From Mycobacterium ahvazicum (GTDB lineage Bacteria > Actinomycetota > Actinomycetes > Mycobacteriales > Mycobacteriaceae): a DNA stretch of 64,000 bases. The position numbers and the translations under genes were made by a program. The notes beneath the pieces were generated by a model, which made no database searches, had not been told where the DNA came from, and saw only the letters and a list, made by a program, of their open reading frames with translations. Within the stretch, counting starts at the first letter, position 1. Each line of letters starts with the position of its first letter. The stretch is from the NCBI RefSeq assembly GCF_900176255.2, contig NZ_FXEG02000002.1:1984001-2048000 (forward strand), read 5' to 3'. Below, one piece after another: positions 1-10,244 of this stretch.

Positions 1-52
1 CGCACATCAACACCGTCACCCACGCCGCATTGAGCGTGCCGCGCCACGTCAT
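1..52 (-). CDS. partial ORF, N-terminus of an unidentified protein
   Basis: Only the first 17 codons are inside the window, beginning MTWRGTLNAA. The ATG lies just past the stop of the membrane-protein gene to its right, so the two are probably co-transcribed leftward. The short hydrophobic start could be a signal or membrane anchor, but the fragment is too short to assign a family. Confidence 0.4.
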   Translation of the reverse strand, partial: MTWRGTLNAAWVTVLMC

Positions 53-56
53 CGGC

Positions 57-1889
57 TCATGCCGCCCGCGGTAGTGGTTGTTTTTCCTCGACCGGTTCCG
101 GTTCGGACAGCGCGTCGTTGATGCGGCCCGCACCCCACGTCAGAGCGGCGATCACCATCAGCGTCAGGACCAGCACGACCAGCGAACCGGCGTTGTACAG
201 CCAGCTGGGAGCGTTCTGGTCGCGTTCGCGCTGCAGGATGGTGATCTCGTGCACGAACGGCCGGTCGATCGAGGACAGCGCGGGAACCTCGGCCGCGGGA
301 ATGGCGTCGTCGGCCGGCTCGTAGATCGGCACGCCCGCCATCGTGTAACCGTCCTGAATCCGCAGCAGCGTCTTCCACGATCCCCAGACCGGGACGGGCT
401 GCGTGGACCGGTAGTGGCCCGGTCCGACCTTCTCGAGCCGGTCGATCACCAGGCCGCGCTGGTTCTCCATGCGGCCCTGCCAGGACAGAATTGTCAGCCA
501 ATCCGGTTGCGGGCCAACGGCATCGGGCGGTGTGAGTTGCACATCCGCGGACACCATGCGCTGGCCTGTGGGGCTGGGCAGCTCGGTCAGGGTGATGGTG
601 GCCTTGCCGTGCTCGGGCACCACGATGTGCAGGCCGTTGGCCACCGCGCCACCGATCACCAGGACGGTGGCCACCACCGTCGAGATGCCGATCCAGCGGT
701 GCGGCAGCCGCTGGCCGGTCAGCACCATGCCGAACAGCGCCCCGCACATTCCGGAGAACACCCCCACCGGGACCGCCATCGCCAGGGCCTCGCCCCACAT
801 GCTGACCGGCCACGGGTAGTGGTAGACCGCCGCGATCCACAGCGATTCCAGCCACAGCCCGAACGTCGCCACGCCCAACCCGGACACGGCGCCAAAAGCG
901 ATGGGGCGCTTGAACACCGGCGTCAGCGCCACCAGTTCGACCACCAGCGCGGGGCCCAGGTAGAGGGGGAACCAGTTGATCGGTGCGCCCAGGATCGGGC
1001 CCACCAGCAACGCGACCCCACCGCGCAGCGCGATGGCGAACAGCGCCGCGATGATCGCGGCGCCGCGGCCCATCGTGACGCGGGCGGCGACGGCGGCCAG
1101 TGCGGACGCGAAGGCGATCATCATCGGCTGCAACACCAGCCGGAACTGCTCGACACCGAAGTCGTATTCGATCTGGTAGACCGACAGCCCGATGAACATG
1201 CCGCCGAAGGACAGGTAGCGCAGGAAGGTGATGAAAGCGCCCTTGGCCGCCTCCATGGCCTGTTGGGCCTCGCCTTCACGTTCCAGCATCAGCACCGCGA
1301 ACAGCGAAAAGCACGCGCCGCCGATCATCATCAAATGTGTTGGGCCCCAAAGGGTGACGTCTTGACCGAAGATGCGGTGCCAGATGTCGTCGAGCGGGAA
1401 GCCGATCATCGCGTAGAGCCCGCAGCCGGCCATCAGGACGCCGCCGACCGGTGCGTACCAGTTACGGGTGATACGCACCGCCGCCGGGCCGGGCTGCTCG
1501 TACGGGATGACGATCGCGATCATGCCGGCCAGGAACACCCCGAACAGGCCGATGATGATGAAGTAGTGCGCCGGGTTGGCCAACGGCCCGGGATCGCGGC
1601 CGTTACCGATGTGCCAGCTGACGTCCCAGATGAAGCCGAACAGCGCGCAGATGATCGACGTCGTGAAGACCAGGACCGGCAGCGCCACCCAGTTCGGGCG
1701 ATGGAATTTCTCGCCGAGTTTGTCGGCGACGCGGGTCAACCACGTGATGCGACGAGAGCGGTGCGCGTAGCCCACCCACAACATGACCAGCGTGATGACC
1801 ACCGCGGCCACCGTCAGGCCGATCACCTGGTTGAGTCCGGCTCCGCGAGCCGACGGCTCGGCGAGAAGCGGCAGCTCAGTTGACACCAT
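57..1889 (-). CDS. polytopic membrane protein with C-terminal FixH/YtkA-like soluble domain
   Basis: About 610 residues. Roughly the first 420 hold many hydrophobic segments with conserved-looking His motifs such as PAHYF and PTHLMM. A soluble stretch of about 110 residues follows, including GHYRSTQPVPVWGSWKTLL, and resembles the FixH/YtkA-like beta fold. A final transmembrane helix and a charged tail close the protein. I chose the second ATG because AGGAGG lies 8 nt before it; the ATG two codons upstream would sit almost on the Shine-Dalgarno. It overlaps or abuts a further leftward gene. M. tuberculosis has no obvious counterpart next to bioB. The function is unknown; a role in metal or cofactor handling is only inference. 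Confidence 0.8.
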   Translation of the reverse strand: MVSTELPLLAEPSARGAGLNQVIGLTVAAVVITLVMLWVGYAHRSRRITWLTRVADKLGEKFHRPNWVALPVLVFTTSIICALFGFIWDVSWHIGNGRDPGPLANPAHYFIIIGLFGVFLAGMIAIVIPYEQPGPAAVRITRNWYAPVGGVLMAGCGLYAMIGFPLDDIWHRIFGQDVTLWGPTHLMMIGGACFSLFAVLMLEREGEAQQAMEAAKGAFITFLRYLSFGGMFIGLSVYQIEYDFGVEQFRLVLQPMMIAFASALAAVAARVTMGRGAAIIAALFAIALRGGVALLVGPILGAPINWFPLYLGPALVVELVALTPVFKRPIAFGAVSGLGVATFGLWLESLWIAAVYHYPWPVSMWGEALAMAVPVGVFSGMCGALFGMVLTGQRLPHRWIGISTVVATVLVIGGAVANGLHIVVPEHGKATITLTELPSPTGQRMVSADVQLTPPDAVGPQPDWLTILSWQGRMENQRGLVIDRLEKVGPGHYRSTQPVPVWGSWKTLLRIQDGYTMAGVPIYEPADDAIPAAEVPALSSIDRPFVHEITILQRERDQNAPSWLYNAGSLVVLVLTLMVIAALTWGAGRINDALSEPEPVEEKQPLPRAA

Positions 1890-2220
1890 CGTCATGTCCT
1901 CCTACTGCGCGGACCGTCGACGTTTGCTCCGACAGTCATTTATTACCGTCAGGTCAGGTGCACGATCCTGTGTGTAATGCCCCGATTGCGTGCCGGTCAA
2001 TCACCAGGTCCGTGCGGATTTTCGGGTAGCTCAGACATCCCCTGCGTATGCCACTGGCCAGACCCTTCTACCGCGCAGGTTACCGGTAAGTAGCCCGTTC
2101 CCGCAAGAGTTAGTGAACGGTCGTATACGGCGTTGGTTCTGTCATTGAAGCCTTTTGGACTGGACTAATGCTTCAGCAAATGGCGTATTGGTGAACAGTT
2201 GCAACGGAACTGGTGTGGGC
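1890..2220. other. intergenic region upstream of the large membrane protein
   Basis: A stretch of 331 bp without a convincing gene. It carries the AGGAGG ribosome binding site of the leftward membrane-protein gene at its left end and a 10-bp palindrome, TTACCGGTAA, at 2080-2089 that could be an operator. I see nothing else that I can name. Confidence 0.4.
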
Positions 2221-2403
2221 CTATCGGTCACCTGGGTCGTCAGTCGCGCCCGGTTGGCCCCCGGCGTCGTCGGTTTGTCCGGTGCGCCGGTCCTTCAACG
2301 CGGCGTAGAGGATCACGGCGACGACGATCACGGCCGGCAAGAAGGCCGGCAGCGCCAGCAGAAGCATGTGGTGTGCCAGGTACTCGACATGCTCAGTGGC
2401 CAT
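2221..2403 (-). CDS. small single-span membrane protein
   Basis: A 60-residue protein starting MATEHVEYLAHHM, with one transmembrane segment at about residues 14-36 (rich in Leu, Ala, Val) followed by a basic and then polar tail (KDRRTGQTDD). A longer upstream start is possible, but the extra residues look like out-of-frame translation. It lies between the large membrane-protein gene and the divergent bioB. I do not recognise a family; single-span proteins of this size are common in mycobacteria and often unannotated. Confidence 0.5.
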   Translation of the reverse strand: MATEHVEYLAHHMLLLALPAFLPAVIVVAVILYAALKDRRTGQTDDAGGQPGATDDPGDR

Positions 2404-2576
2404 GATTCCCGTATACCCCTGAAGTCGCCATATCCACGGCCGCGGCTCGCCCGCGTCGCGGGCGCGCACCCGCGGGCCGTTACCCTACGTTGAATACCGT
2501 TTCGTTCAGGCTGCCACGGCGTGGTGGCGGATGTGACCGCGGACGCGGACGCGACAAAGATGCAGGGGAGTACTGG

Positions 2577-3614
2577 GTGACGCAAGCGGCAACTCGACCC
2601 ACCACCGAAGCCGGCGATGAAGCAGACATCCTGGCGGTAGCCCGCCGGCAGGTGCTCGAGGGCGGCGAGGGATTGAGCCGGGATCAGGTCCTGCAGGTGT
2701 TGCAATTGCCCGACGAGCGGCTCGAGGAGCTGCTGGCGCTGGCCCACGAGGTGCGCATGCGCTGGTGCGGCCCCGAGGTCGAGGTCGAGGGCATCATCAG
2801 CCTCAAGACCGGCGGCTGTCCCGAGGACTGCCACTTCTGCTCCCAATCCGGGCTGTTCGCCTCGCCGGTGCGCAGCGCCTGGCTGGACATCCCGAGCCTG
2901 GTCGAGGCCGCCAAGCAAACCGCGAAGTCGGGTGCCACCGAATTCTGCATCGTGGCCGCGGTACGCGGTCCGGATAAGCGGCTGATGTCCCAGGTCGCGG
3001 CCGGCATCGAGGCGATCCGCAACGAGGTCGAGATCAACGTCGCCTGCTCGCTGGGCATGCTGACCGCCGAGCAGGTCGACGAGCTCGCCGCGATGGGCGT
3101 GCACCGCTACAACCACAACCTGGAGACCGCGAAGTCGTTCTTCACCAATGTCGTCACCACCCACACCTGGGAAGAGCGCTGGCAGACGTTGACGATGGTG
3201 CGCGACGCGGGCATGGAGGTGTGCTGCGGCGGCATCCTCGGCATGGGAGAAACCCTGGAGCAGCGCGCGGAATTCGCCGCCGACCTCGCCGAGCTCGGCC
3301 CCGACGAGGTGCCGCTGAACTTCCTCAACCCGCGGCCCGGCACGCCGTTCGGCGATCTTGAGGTGATGCCGGCCGGCGAAGCACTGAAGTCGGTGGCCGC
3401 GTTCCGGCTGGCGTTGCCGCGCACCATGCTGCGGTTCGCCGGTGGCCGGGAGATCACCCTGGGCGACCTGGGCGCCAAGCAGGGCATCCTGGGCGGGATC
3501 AACGCCGTGATCGTCGGGAACTATCTGACCACCCTGGGCCGCCCCGCCGAATCCGATCTGGAGCTGCTCGAGGATCTGCAGATGCCGATCAAGGCGCTCA
3601 ATGCCAGCTTGTAA
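2577..3614 (+). CDS. bioB: biotin synthase BioB
   Basis: Radical SAM enzyme that inserts sulfur into dethiobiotin, the last step of biotin synthesis. The CxxxCxxC motif for the 4Fe-4S cluster is visible as [13 protein letters not shown]. Family motifs follow, such as YNHNLET and [12 protein letters not shown]. The 345-residue length matches mycobacterial BioB (about 349). I chose the GTG at 2577 because AGGGGAG precedes it by about 8 nt and the product then begins VTQAATRP; the ORF is open further upstream but that part reads as non-coding. The biotin synthase auxiliary gene follows directly. Confidence 0.97.
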   Translation: MTQAATRPTTEAGDEADILAVARRQVLEGGEGLSRDQVLQVLQLPDERLEELLALAHEVRMRWCGPEVEVEGIISLKTGGCPEDCHFCSQSGLFASPVRSAWLDIPSLVEAAKQTAKSGATEFCIVAAVRGPDKRLMSQVAAGIEAIRNEVEINVACSLGMLTAEQVDELAAMGVHRYNHNLETAKSFFTNVVTTHTWEERWQTLTMVRDAGMEVCCGGILGMGETLEQRAEFAADLAELGPDEVPLNFLNPRPGTPFGDLEVMPAGEALKSVAAFRLALPRTMLRFAGGREITLGDLGAKQGILGGINAVIVGNYLTTLGRPAESDLELLEDLQMPIKALNASL

Positions 3615-3644
3615 GCCACGCGGTAGCGGCTAGGTTTGAGTCTT

Positions 3645-3872
3645 GTGGTTGGAGATCTGGGCGCTCCCGTCAGCGCCGGCGTCTACAACGTCTACACCGG
3701 GGAATTGGGGGGTACGACGGTGCCAACCGCGGCCCAGCTGGGTCTTGAGCCGCCGCGCTTCTGCGCCGAATGCGGGCGCCGGATGATCGTCCAGGTTCGC
3801 CCCGACGGCTGGCGCGCGCGTTGCTCGCGACACGGCGAGGTGGACTCGGCGGATCTGGAGACTCAGCGGTGA
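3645..3872 (+). CDS. bsaP: biotin synthase auxiliary protein BsaP (Rv1590-like)
   Basis: About 75 residues with a cysteine cluster, CAECGRR ... RCSRHGE, near the C-terminus. Its position directly after bioB matches Rv1590 and its M. smegmatis counterpart, reported to be needed for mycobacterial BioB activity, probably through iron-sulfur chemistry. The start is uncertain. A TTG at 3636 would give 78 residues, but TAGGTT at 3631-3636 sits 8 nt before the GTG at 3645 and looks like a -10 element for a leaderless mRNA. The stop overlaps the next start (GTGA). The name rests on synteny plus the Cys motif. Confidence 0.8.
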   Translation: MVGDLGAPVSAGVYNVYTGELGGTTVPTAAQLGLEPPRFCAECGRRMIVQVRPDGWRARCSRHGEVDSADLETQR

Positions 3873-4534
3873 CCGAGCCCTGGGCGCCCGCGGCCCCCGA
3901 GCCCGCGGTGCCGACGGCTGTGCAACCCGCCCGGCCGTCGCGGGTGCGCGCGATCGTCGTTGCGGTCCTCGGGCTTTCGGCGACCGGGGTGTTGGTGGGC
4001 GGTCTGTGGGCGTGGATGGCCCCGCCGATTCACTTGGTGGTGGCGATCACCCGCTCCGGCGAGCGGGTGCATGACTACCTGGGCACCGAATCTCAGCACT
4101 TCTTCGACGTGCCGTGCCTGATGCTGGGTCTGTTGACGGTGCTGGCGGTGGTGGCATCGGTGCTGGCGTGGCAGTGGCGCCGGCTGCGGGGCCCGGGCAT
4201 GGTCGTCGGCCTGACACTCGGCATGGTCGGTGCGGCCGGCGTGGCGTCGGCGGTGGGGGCGGTGCTGGCCCTGCTGCGCTACGGCGCGCTCGACGTCGAC
4301 AAGGTGCCGGTGGTGGGCAGCCCCGCGGTGTCCTACGTCATCCAAGCGCCGCCGGTGTTCTTCGGCCCCGGCCCGCTCCAGATCGCCACCACGCTGCTGT
4401 GGCCCGCCGCCATCGCCGCACTGGTCTATGCCCTGCTGGCGGCCGGAAGCGCCCACGACGACCTGGGCAGCTCAGGGCTCACCGATCAGCCATCCCACGC
4501 GCGGCCGATGGAGCCGGAAGCCTCCGTGTCCTAG
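3869..4534 (+). CDS. DUF2567 membrane protein (Rv1591-like)
   Basis: A 221-residue protein with a Pro/Ala-rich N-terminal cytoplasmic stretch, a transmembrane helix near residues 28-50, an extracytoplasmic loop, then three further hydrophobic segments. Length, position and general pattern match Rv1591 of M. tuberculosis (DUF2567). The GTG start overlaps the bsaP stop by 4 bp, so the two are translationally coupled. No catalytic motif is apparent and the function is unknown. It converges on the lipase gene with an 8-bp gap. Confidence 0.85.
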   Translation: MTEPWAPAAPEPAVPTAVQPARPSRVRAIVVAVLGLSATGVLVGGLWAWMAPPIHLVVAITRSGERVHDYLGTESQHFFDVPCLMLGLLTVLAVVASVLAWQWRRLRGPGMVVGLTLGMVGAAGVASAVGAVLALLRYGALDVDKVPVVGSPAVSYVIQAPPVFFGPGPLQIATTLLWPAAIAALVYALLAAGSAHDDLGSSGLTDQPSHARPMEPEASVS

Positions 4535-4542
4535 CGGACGCG

Positions 4543-5883
4543 TCACAACGGACGGCGATGAATCTTTCGTCCGGTCAGCACCTTGGCCGCGATCACGCCC
4601 AGTCGCATCATGCCGGCGTAGGTCATGGGGTTGAACGCCGTCGGCCACACGGTCCTGATCAGGTGTTCGTTGATCGGCCGGCGGGCGAAGCGGTCGGTGA
4701 GCCAGCGCAGCGTCATCGGCGCCGACAGCGGGTGCAGGAGCATGTGCTCGTTGAACGCGTCGCGGTGGTAGGTGACGCTGGCGCCGCCGGCCGAATAGGA
4801 GTCCGCCAGCGCGTCGATGTCGTGGACGTCGATCAGGTAGTCGTGGACGGCCTGCACGATCAAGACCGGCGGCGCGGGTGTCGCGACGCCGAGCTTGATG
4901 TTGTCGAAGACATAGGACACCTCGGGGGTCGACAATATGTCCTCGAGCGGCTCGTCGAGGTAGTCGCCCATGTTCTTGCCGGCCATTCGCAGTACGGCCT
5001 CGACCGTCGTCATCGACTCCAGCCGGTCCAGCAGGGCGCGTCCTTCGTCGTTGGTGTGCTCTTCGATGACCCTGTTCAGGTCGGGGTAGATGTGTGCCAG
5101 CGCGGCCACCACCATCGCGGGCAGGCCCGCCAGGAAGCCGCCGTTGAGGCGCCGGAAGGTGTGGCCCAGATCGCCGACCGGCGAACCCAGCACCGCCCCG
5201 ACGACGTCCAGCTCGGGCGCGTAGTCGGCGCACACCTCGGCAGCCCAGGCACTGGCCAGCCCACCGCCGGAGTATCCCCACAGCCCGATCGGCGCCTTTG
5301 TGGACGTCGGGATCCGGGACGAGTTCATGGCAGCCCGGATGCCGTCGAGGGTGCGGTAGCCGGGTTCGAAGGGGGCACCCCACATGCCCAGCAGTCCTTC
5401 ATGGTCGGGCACCGAGACCACCCAACCCTCGGCGACGGCCGCGGCGACCAGGAAGAGCTCCAATTGGGCGATGGAACCCAGCGCCTTCGATCTTCTGCGC
5501 AGTGCATAGGACGGAAAGCAACGCGCCGACATGGCGTCGATCGCGCACTGGTAGGACAGCAGCGGGGTGTTCTGACCGGCAACGCGTTCGGCCGGGACGA
5601 GGACCGTCGTCACGCACGCCTCGGGCGCGCCGTTCATGTCCGTGGTCCGGTAGAGCAGCTGGATGGCCGAAACCGATTGCGGAATCAGGCCGAGAAAGGC
5701 CAGTTCGACATCGCGGGAGCGCAGCACGGTGCCGGGTTCGGCGTGCTGGAAACCGGACGGCGGCTGATAGAACGGGTCGTCTGAGGGCAGCAGTGGGCGC
5801 GCCTTAGGCTGCAATGCCTCGTGTGGCGGCCGACCGATCCATTCCGCACCGTCGGTACCTGCCAAATTGCCGAGTTCAACCAA
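4543..5883 (-). CDS. secretory-lipase-family alpha/beta hydrolase (Rv1592c-like)
   Basis: About 446 residues with the nucleophile elbow [14 protein letters not shown] (Ser in GYSGG), a probable acid in [10 protein letters not shown] and a His in the C-terminal NEHMLLHPL stretch, typical of the LIP lipase family (PF03583). It is close to Rv1592c of M. tuberculosis along its whole length. I chose the TTG at 5883 because the product then begins (L)VELGNLAG, as in Rv1592c, and AAGGG lies about 9 nt upstream; an ATG at 5922 would add 13 arginine-rich residues. No clear signal peptide is visible, so whether it is exported is open. Confidence 0.88.
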   Translation of the reverse strand: MVELGNLAGTDGAEWIGRPPHEALQPKARPLLPSDDPFYQPPSGFQHAEPGTVLRSRDVELAFLGLIPQSVSAIQLLYRTTDMNGAPEACVTTVLVPAERVAGQNTPLLSYQCAIDAMSARCFPSYALRRRSKALGSIAQLELFLVAAAVAEGWVVSVPDHEGLLGMWGAPFEPGYRTLDGIRAAMNSSRIPTSTKAPIGLWGYSGGGLASAWAAEVCADYAPELDVVGAVLGSPVGDLGHTFRRLNGGFLAGLPAMVVAALAHIYPDLNRVIEEHTNDEGRALLDRLESMTTVEAVLRMAGKNMGDYLDEPLEDILSTPEVSYVFDNIKLGVATPAPPVLIVQAVHDYLIDVHDIDALADSYSAGGASVTYHRDAFNEHMLLHPLSAPMTLRWLTDRFARRPINEHLIRTVWPTAFNPMTYAGMMRLGVIAAKVLTGRKIHRRPL

Positions 5884-5995
5884 TTCAGGATCCCTTCTAG
5901 GCCATCGGGCATTTTCGCGCATGAACAGTCGGTAACCAAACTGTAATGGCCAGCTTGTGAGCGATTGCTCGTCAAGTGGGCGCGGGTGACGCAGA

Positions 5996-6718
5996 TCAAG
6001 GCTGGCCGGGCGGCCGCAGCGCGGCGAATTCGTCAGTGACTCGCAGCGCGGCGTCGGTGAAGTGGTACAACGCGGCCGGTCGCCCCCCGCTGCGGCCCGA
6101 CTGCGCGATGGTGCCGGTCTGCGTGATCACGCCGCGACGGGCCAGCACTCGCTGCAGATTCGTCGCGTCCACTTGGTAGCCCAGGGTTGCGCTGTAGATG
6201 TCACGCAGCGTGGACAGAGCGAATTCCCTTGGCGCCAACGCAAATCCGATGTTTGTGTAGGACATCTTGGCGACCAGCCGGGCATGCGCGTGCGTCACCA
6301 TCGGGCCGTGATCGAACGCCATCGGCGGCAGTGCGCTCACCGGGTGCCACCGGGTGTCCGGCGGCAGCTCCGGAGTGGCGGGGGAGGGCACCAGGCCCAG
6401 GAATGTCGACGCGATCACCCGCGCGCCCGGCACCCGGCCGGGGTCGGAGAACACGGCGAGCTGCTCCAGGTGAGCCAGCTCGCGCAGATCCACTTTTTCG
6501 GCCAGCTGGCGCCGCACCGAGGTGGTCATGTCCTCGTCGTTGCGCAACCGCCCGCCCGGCAGCGACCAAGAACCGCGTTGCGGATCCCGCGCACGCTCCC
6601 ATAACAGCACGTTAAGCTGCGGTTTTCCCTTTCGGGAGGCGCCCTTAACCTGCTCGGTCGCCTGGCGAACTTGGAACACGACCGCGAGCACTTCATGCGC
6701 GGTGCTACCATTGGGCAT
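5996..6718 (-). CDS. nrtR: NrtR-type Nudix transcriptional regulator of NAD synthesis (Rv1593c-like)
   Basis: A 240-residue protein with an N-terminal Nudix-like domain ([25 protein letters not shown]) and a C-terminal winged-helix region containing [17 protein letters not shown] and [14 protein letters not shown]. This is the NrtR architecture, in which the Nudix fold binds ADP-ribose-type ligands and the winged helix represses NAD genes. It diverges from nadA, separated by a palindrome that overlaps its own -10 box (TACAAT, 7 nt before the ATG). This suggests a leaderless, autoregulated mRNA. The Nudix motif is degenerate, consistent with sensing rather than hydrolysis. Confidence 0.92.
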   Translation of the reverse strand: MPNGSTAHEVLAVVFQVRQATEQVKGASRKGKPQLNVLLWERARDPQRGSWSLPGGRLRNDEDMTTSVRRQLAEKVDLRELAHLEQLAVFSDPGRVPGARVIASTFLGLVPSPATPELPPDTRWHPVSALPPMAFDHGPMVTHAHARLVAKMSYTNIGFALAPREFALSTLRDIYSATLGYQVDATNLQRVLARRGVITQTGTIAQSGRSGGRPAALYHFTDAALRVTDEFAALRPPGQP

Positions 6719-6719
6719 G

Positions 6720-6740
6720 TTTTCGATTGTAAGTCGAAAA
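6720..6740. promoter_or_regulatory. NrtR operator between nrtR and nadABC
   Basis: A perfect 21-bp inverted repeat, TTTTCGA-N7-TCGAAAA. It covers the -10 box of nrtR on the minus strand (TACAAT, 6731-6726) and lies 24 bp upstream of the nadA GTG. A half-site repeats at 6746-6755 (TAAGTCGAAA, also present at 6730-6739). Position and symmetry fit an NrtR site controlling both directions. Confidence 0.8.
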
Positions 6741-6764
6741 CCTCCTAAGTCGAAAGGAGCCGCC

Positions 6765-7810
<1,046 letters not shown>

Positions 7811-7814
<4 letters not shown>

Positions 7815-9379
7815 TGACCCGTCCCGCTTGGACCGATAGCGCTGACGTCGTCGTAATCGGCACGGGTGTCGGGGGATTGGCCGCCGCGCTGGCGGCTCAC
7901 CGGGCCGGCCGCAACGTCGTCGTGCTCAACAAGGCCGAAGAAACCCACGGGGTCACCGCTACGCACTACGCGCAGGGCGGGATCGCGGTCGTGCTGCCGG
8001 ACAACGACGACTCGGTCGAGGCGCACGTCGACGACACGCTGGCCGCGGGTGCCGGGATGTGCGATCCGGGCGCGGTCTACTCGATCGTCGCCGACGGCTA
8101 CCGCGCGGTCAGCGAATTGGTCTCCAACGGTGCTCGATTCGACGAATCAATGCCCGGCCGGTGGGCGCTGACCCGCGAGGGCGGGCACTCGCGGCGTCGC
8201 ATCGTTCATGCCGGCGGCGACGCCACCGGCGCCGAGGTGCAGCGGGCACTCGACCATGCCGCCCGGATGCTGGACATCCGCAGCAGCCACGTGGCACTGC
8301 GGGTGCTGCATGACGGTGCGGCGGTGACCGGCGTAGCCGTGGGCAATCCGGACGGCATCGGGATCATCAGCGCGCCGTCGGTGATCCTGGCCTCCGGCGG
8401 CCTCGGGCATCTCTACAGCGCGACCACCAACCCGGACGGATCCACTGGCGACGGAATCGCTTTGGCGTTGTGGGCCGGCGTCGCGGTCAGCGATCTCGAG
8501 TTCATCCAGTTCCACCCCACCATGCTGTTCGGTGGACAGGCCGGCGGTCGCCGGCCGCTGATCACCGAAGCCATCCGCGGTGAGGGTGCGGTATTGATTG
8601 ACCGGCAAGGCAATTCGGTCACCGCGGGAGTGCACCCGATGGGAGACCTGGCGCCGCGTGATGTCGTCGCGGGGGCCATCGATGCACGGCTGAGGGTCAC
8701 CGGCGACGAATGCGTCTTCCTCGACGCGCGCGGCATCGACGGTTTCGCGGCGCGGTTCCCCAACGTCACCGCCGCGTGCCGGGCCGCCGGCGTCGACCCG
8801 GTCCGCCAACCCATCCCGGTGGTACCGGGCGCGCACTACAGCTGCGGTGGCGTGGTCACCGACGTGCACGGCCGGACAGAATTGCCCGGGCTGTTCGCCG
8901 CCGGTGAGGTGGCCCGCACCGGCATGCACGGAGCGAATCGCTTGGCGTCCAACAGCTTGCTGGAAGGTCTGGTGGTCGGCGGCCGTGCCGGAAAGGCCGC
9001 TTCGACACACGCGCTGGCGACCGGACGGGCGCTCGCGACCCCGCCCGAGCCGATCGCCCACACCGCGTCGAAACGCCGCGAACTGCAATCCGCGATGACT
9101 CGCGACGCGTCGGTGGTGCGCGATGCCTCCGGGCTGCAGCGGCTGTCCGAGACGCTGTCCCGGGCGCGGGTCCGCGCGATCGAGGGCCGTCGCGATTTCG
9201 AGGACGTCGCGTTGACGCTCACCGCCCGCGCGGTGGCCGCTGCGGCGTTGGCCCGCAGCGAAAGCCGGGGCTGCCACCACCGCGCCGAATACCCGGAGTC
9301 CGCGCCGGACAAGGCCCGCAGCATCATGGTCCGGTCGGCCGACACGGTGTACGCCGAAGACCTGGCGGCGGTGTCCTGA
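7811..9379 (+). CDS. nadB: L-aspartate oxidase NadB
   Basis: Flavoenzyme that oxidises L-aspartate to iminoaspartate, the substrate of NadA. The FAD-binding [17 protein letters not shown] lies near residue 15. Succinate-dehydrogenase-family active-site stretches follow: [21 protein letters not shown] and [21 protein letters not shown]. The length is 522 residues. It starts ATGATG inside the nadA stop (ATGA overlap), and its TGA shares a base with the nadC ATG. Nothing is missing. Confidence 0.97.
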
Positions 9380-10233
9380 TGACGTTGTCCGACGCGGAGC
9401 TGGCCGTTGCCCTCGACACCGTCCGGCGCGGCCTGGACGAGGATCTGCGCTACGGCCCCGACGTCACCACCCTCGCGACGGTGCCCGCCGGCGAAGCGAC
9501 GGCGGCCATGGTGCCCCGCGAGGCCGGCGTCATCGCCGGATTGGATGTCGCCCTGCTGGTGCTCGGCGAGGTGCTCGGTGCCGACGGCTATCAGGTGCTC
9601 GACCGCGTCGACGACGGCGCCCGCGTGCAACCCGGCCAGCCGGTCTTGACGGTGCGGGCTGAGAACCGTGGGCTGTTGACCGCCGAGCGGACGATGCTGA
9701 ACCTGATCTGCCACCTGTCGGGGATCGCCACCGCGACCGCGGCCTGGGTGGACGCCGTCAGCGGCACCAAGGCGCAGGTCCGCGATACCCGCAAGACGCT
9801 GCCCGGCCTGCGCGCCCTGCAGAAGTACGCGGTCCGGATCGGCGGCGGGGTCAACCACCGCCTCGGGCTGGGCGACGCCGCACTGATCAAGGACAACCAC
9901 GTGGCGGCCGCCGGATCGGTCGTCGCGGCGCTGCAGGCGGTGCGCGAGGCCGCACCCGATCTGCCGTGTGAGGTCGAAGTCGACTCGCTCGAGCAGCTCG
10001 ACGAGGTACTGCCCGAGAAGCCGGAGTTGATCCTGTTGGACAATTTCCCGGTGTGGCAGACCCAGATCGCCGTGCAGCGTCGTGACTCGCGCGCACCCGC
10101 GGTGTTGCTGGAGTCGTCGGGTGGGCTGAGCCTGGAGACCGCCGCGGACTACGCCGGCACCGGCGTGGACTACCTGGCCGTCGGCGCGCTGACGCACTCG
10201 GTACGCGTGCTCGATATCGGGCTGGATATGTAG
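9379..10233 (+). CDS. nadC: nicotinate-nucleotide pyrophosphorylase NadC
   Basis: Converts quinolinate and PRPP to nicotinate mononucleotide, the third step of the pathway encoded here. Family motifs are DTRKTLPGLRALQKYAV, LIKDNHV and, in the C-terminal barrel, EVDSLEQL and LLDNFPVW. The 284-residue length is normal. It is the last gene of the nadABC operon, with a 1-bp overlap of TGA and ATG at its start. A dehydrogenase gene follows after only 11 bp and may be read on the same transcript. Confidence 0.97.
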   Translation: MTLSDAELAVALDTVRRGLDEDLRYGPDVTTLATVPAGEATAAMVPREAGVIAGLDVALLVLGEVLGADGYQVLDRVDDGARVQPGQPVLTVRAENRGLLTAERTMLNLICHLSGIATATAAWVDAVSGTKAQVRDTRKTLPGLRALQKYAVRIGGGVNHRLGLGDAALIKDNHVAAAGSVVAALQAVREAAPDLPCEVEVDSLEQLDEVLPEKPELILLDNFPVWQTQIAVQRRDSRAPAVLLESSGGLSLETAADYAGTGVDYLAVGALTHSVRVLDIGLDM

Positions 10234-10244
10234 GGCTGGCCCGG

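Noticed and set aside
78..1883. 601-aa plus-strand open frame opposite the first membrane-protein gene
   Set aside because: Composition (Gln, Arg, His, Asp) is typical of an antisense high-GC frame, while the minus strand encodes clear membrane helices.
4114..5784. 556-aa plus-strand open frame
   Set aside because: It is antisense to the lipase gene, with low-complexity Arg/Gly/His composition and no recognisable domain; a high-GC shadow frame.
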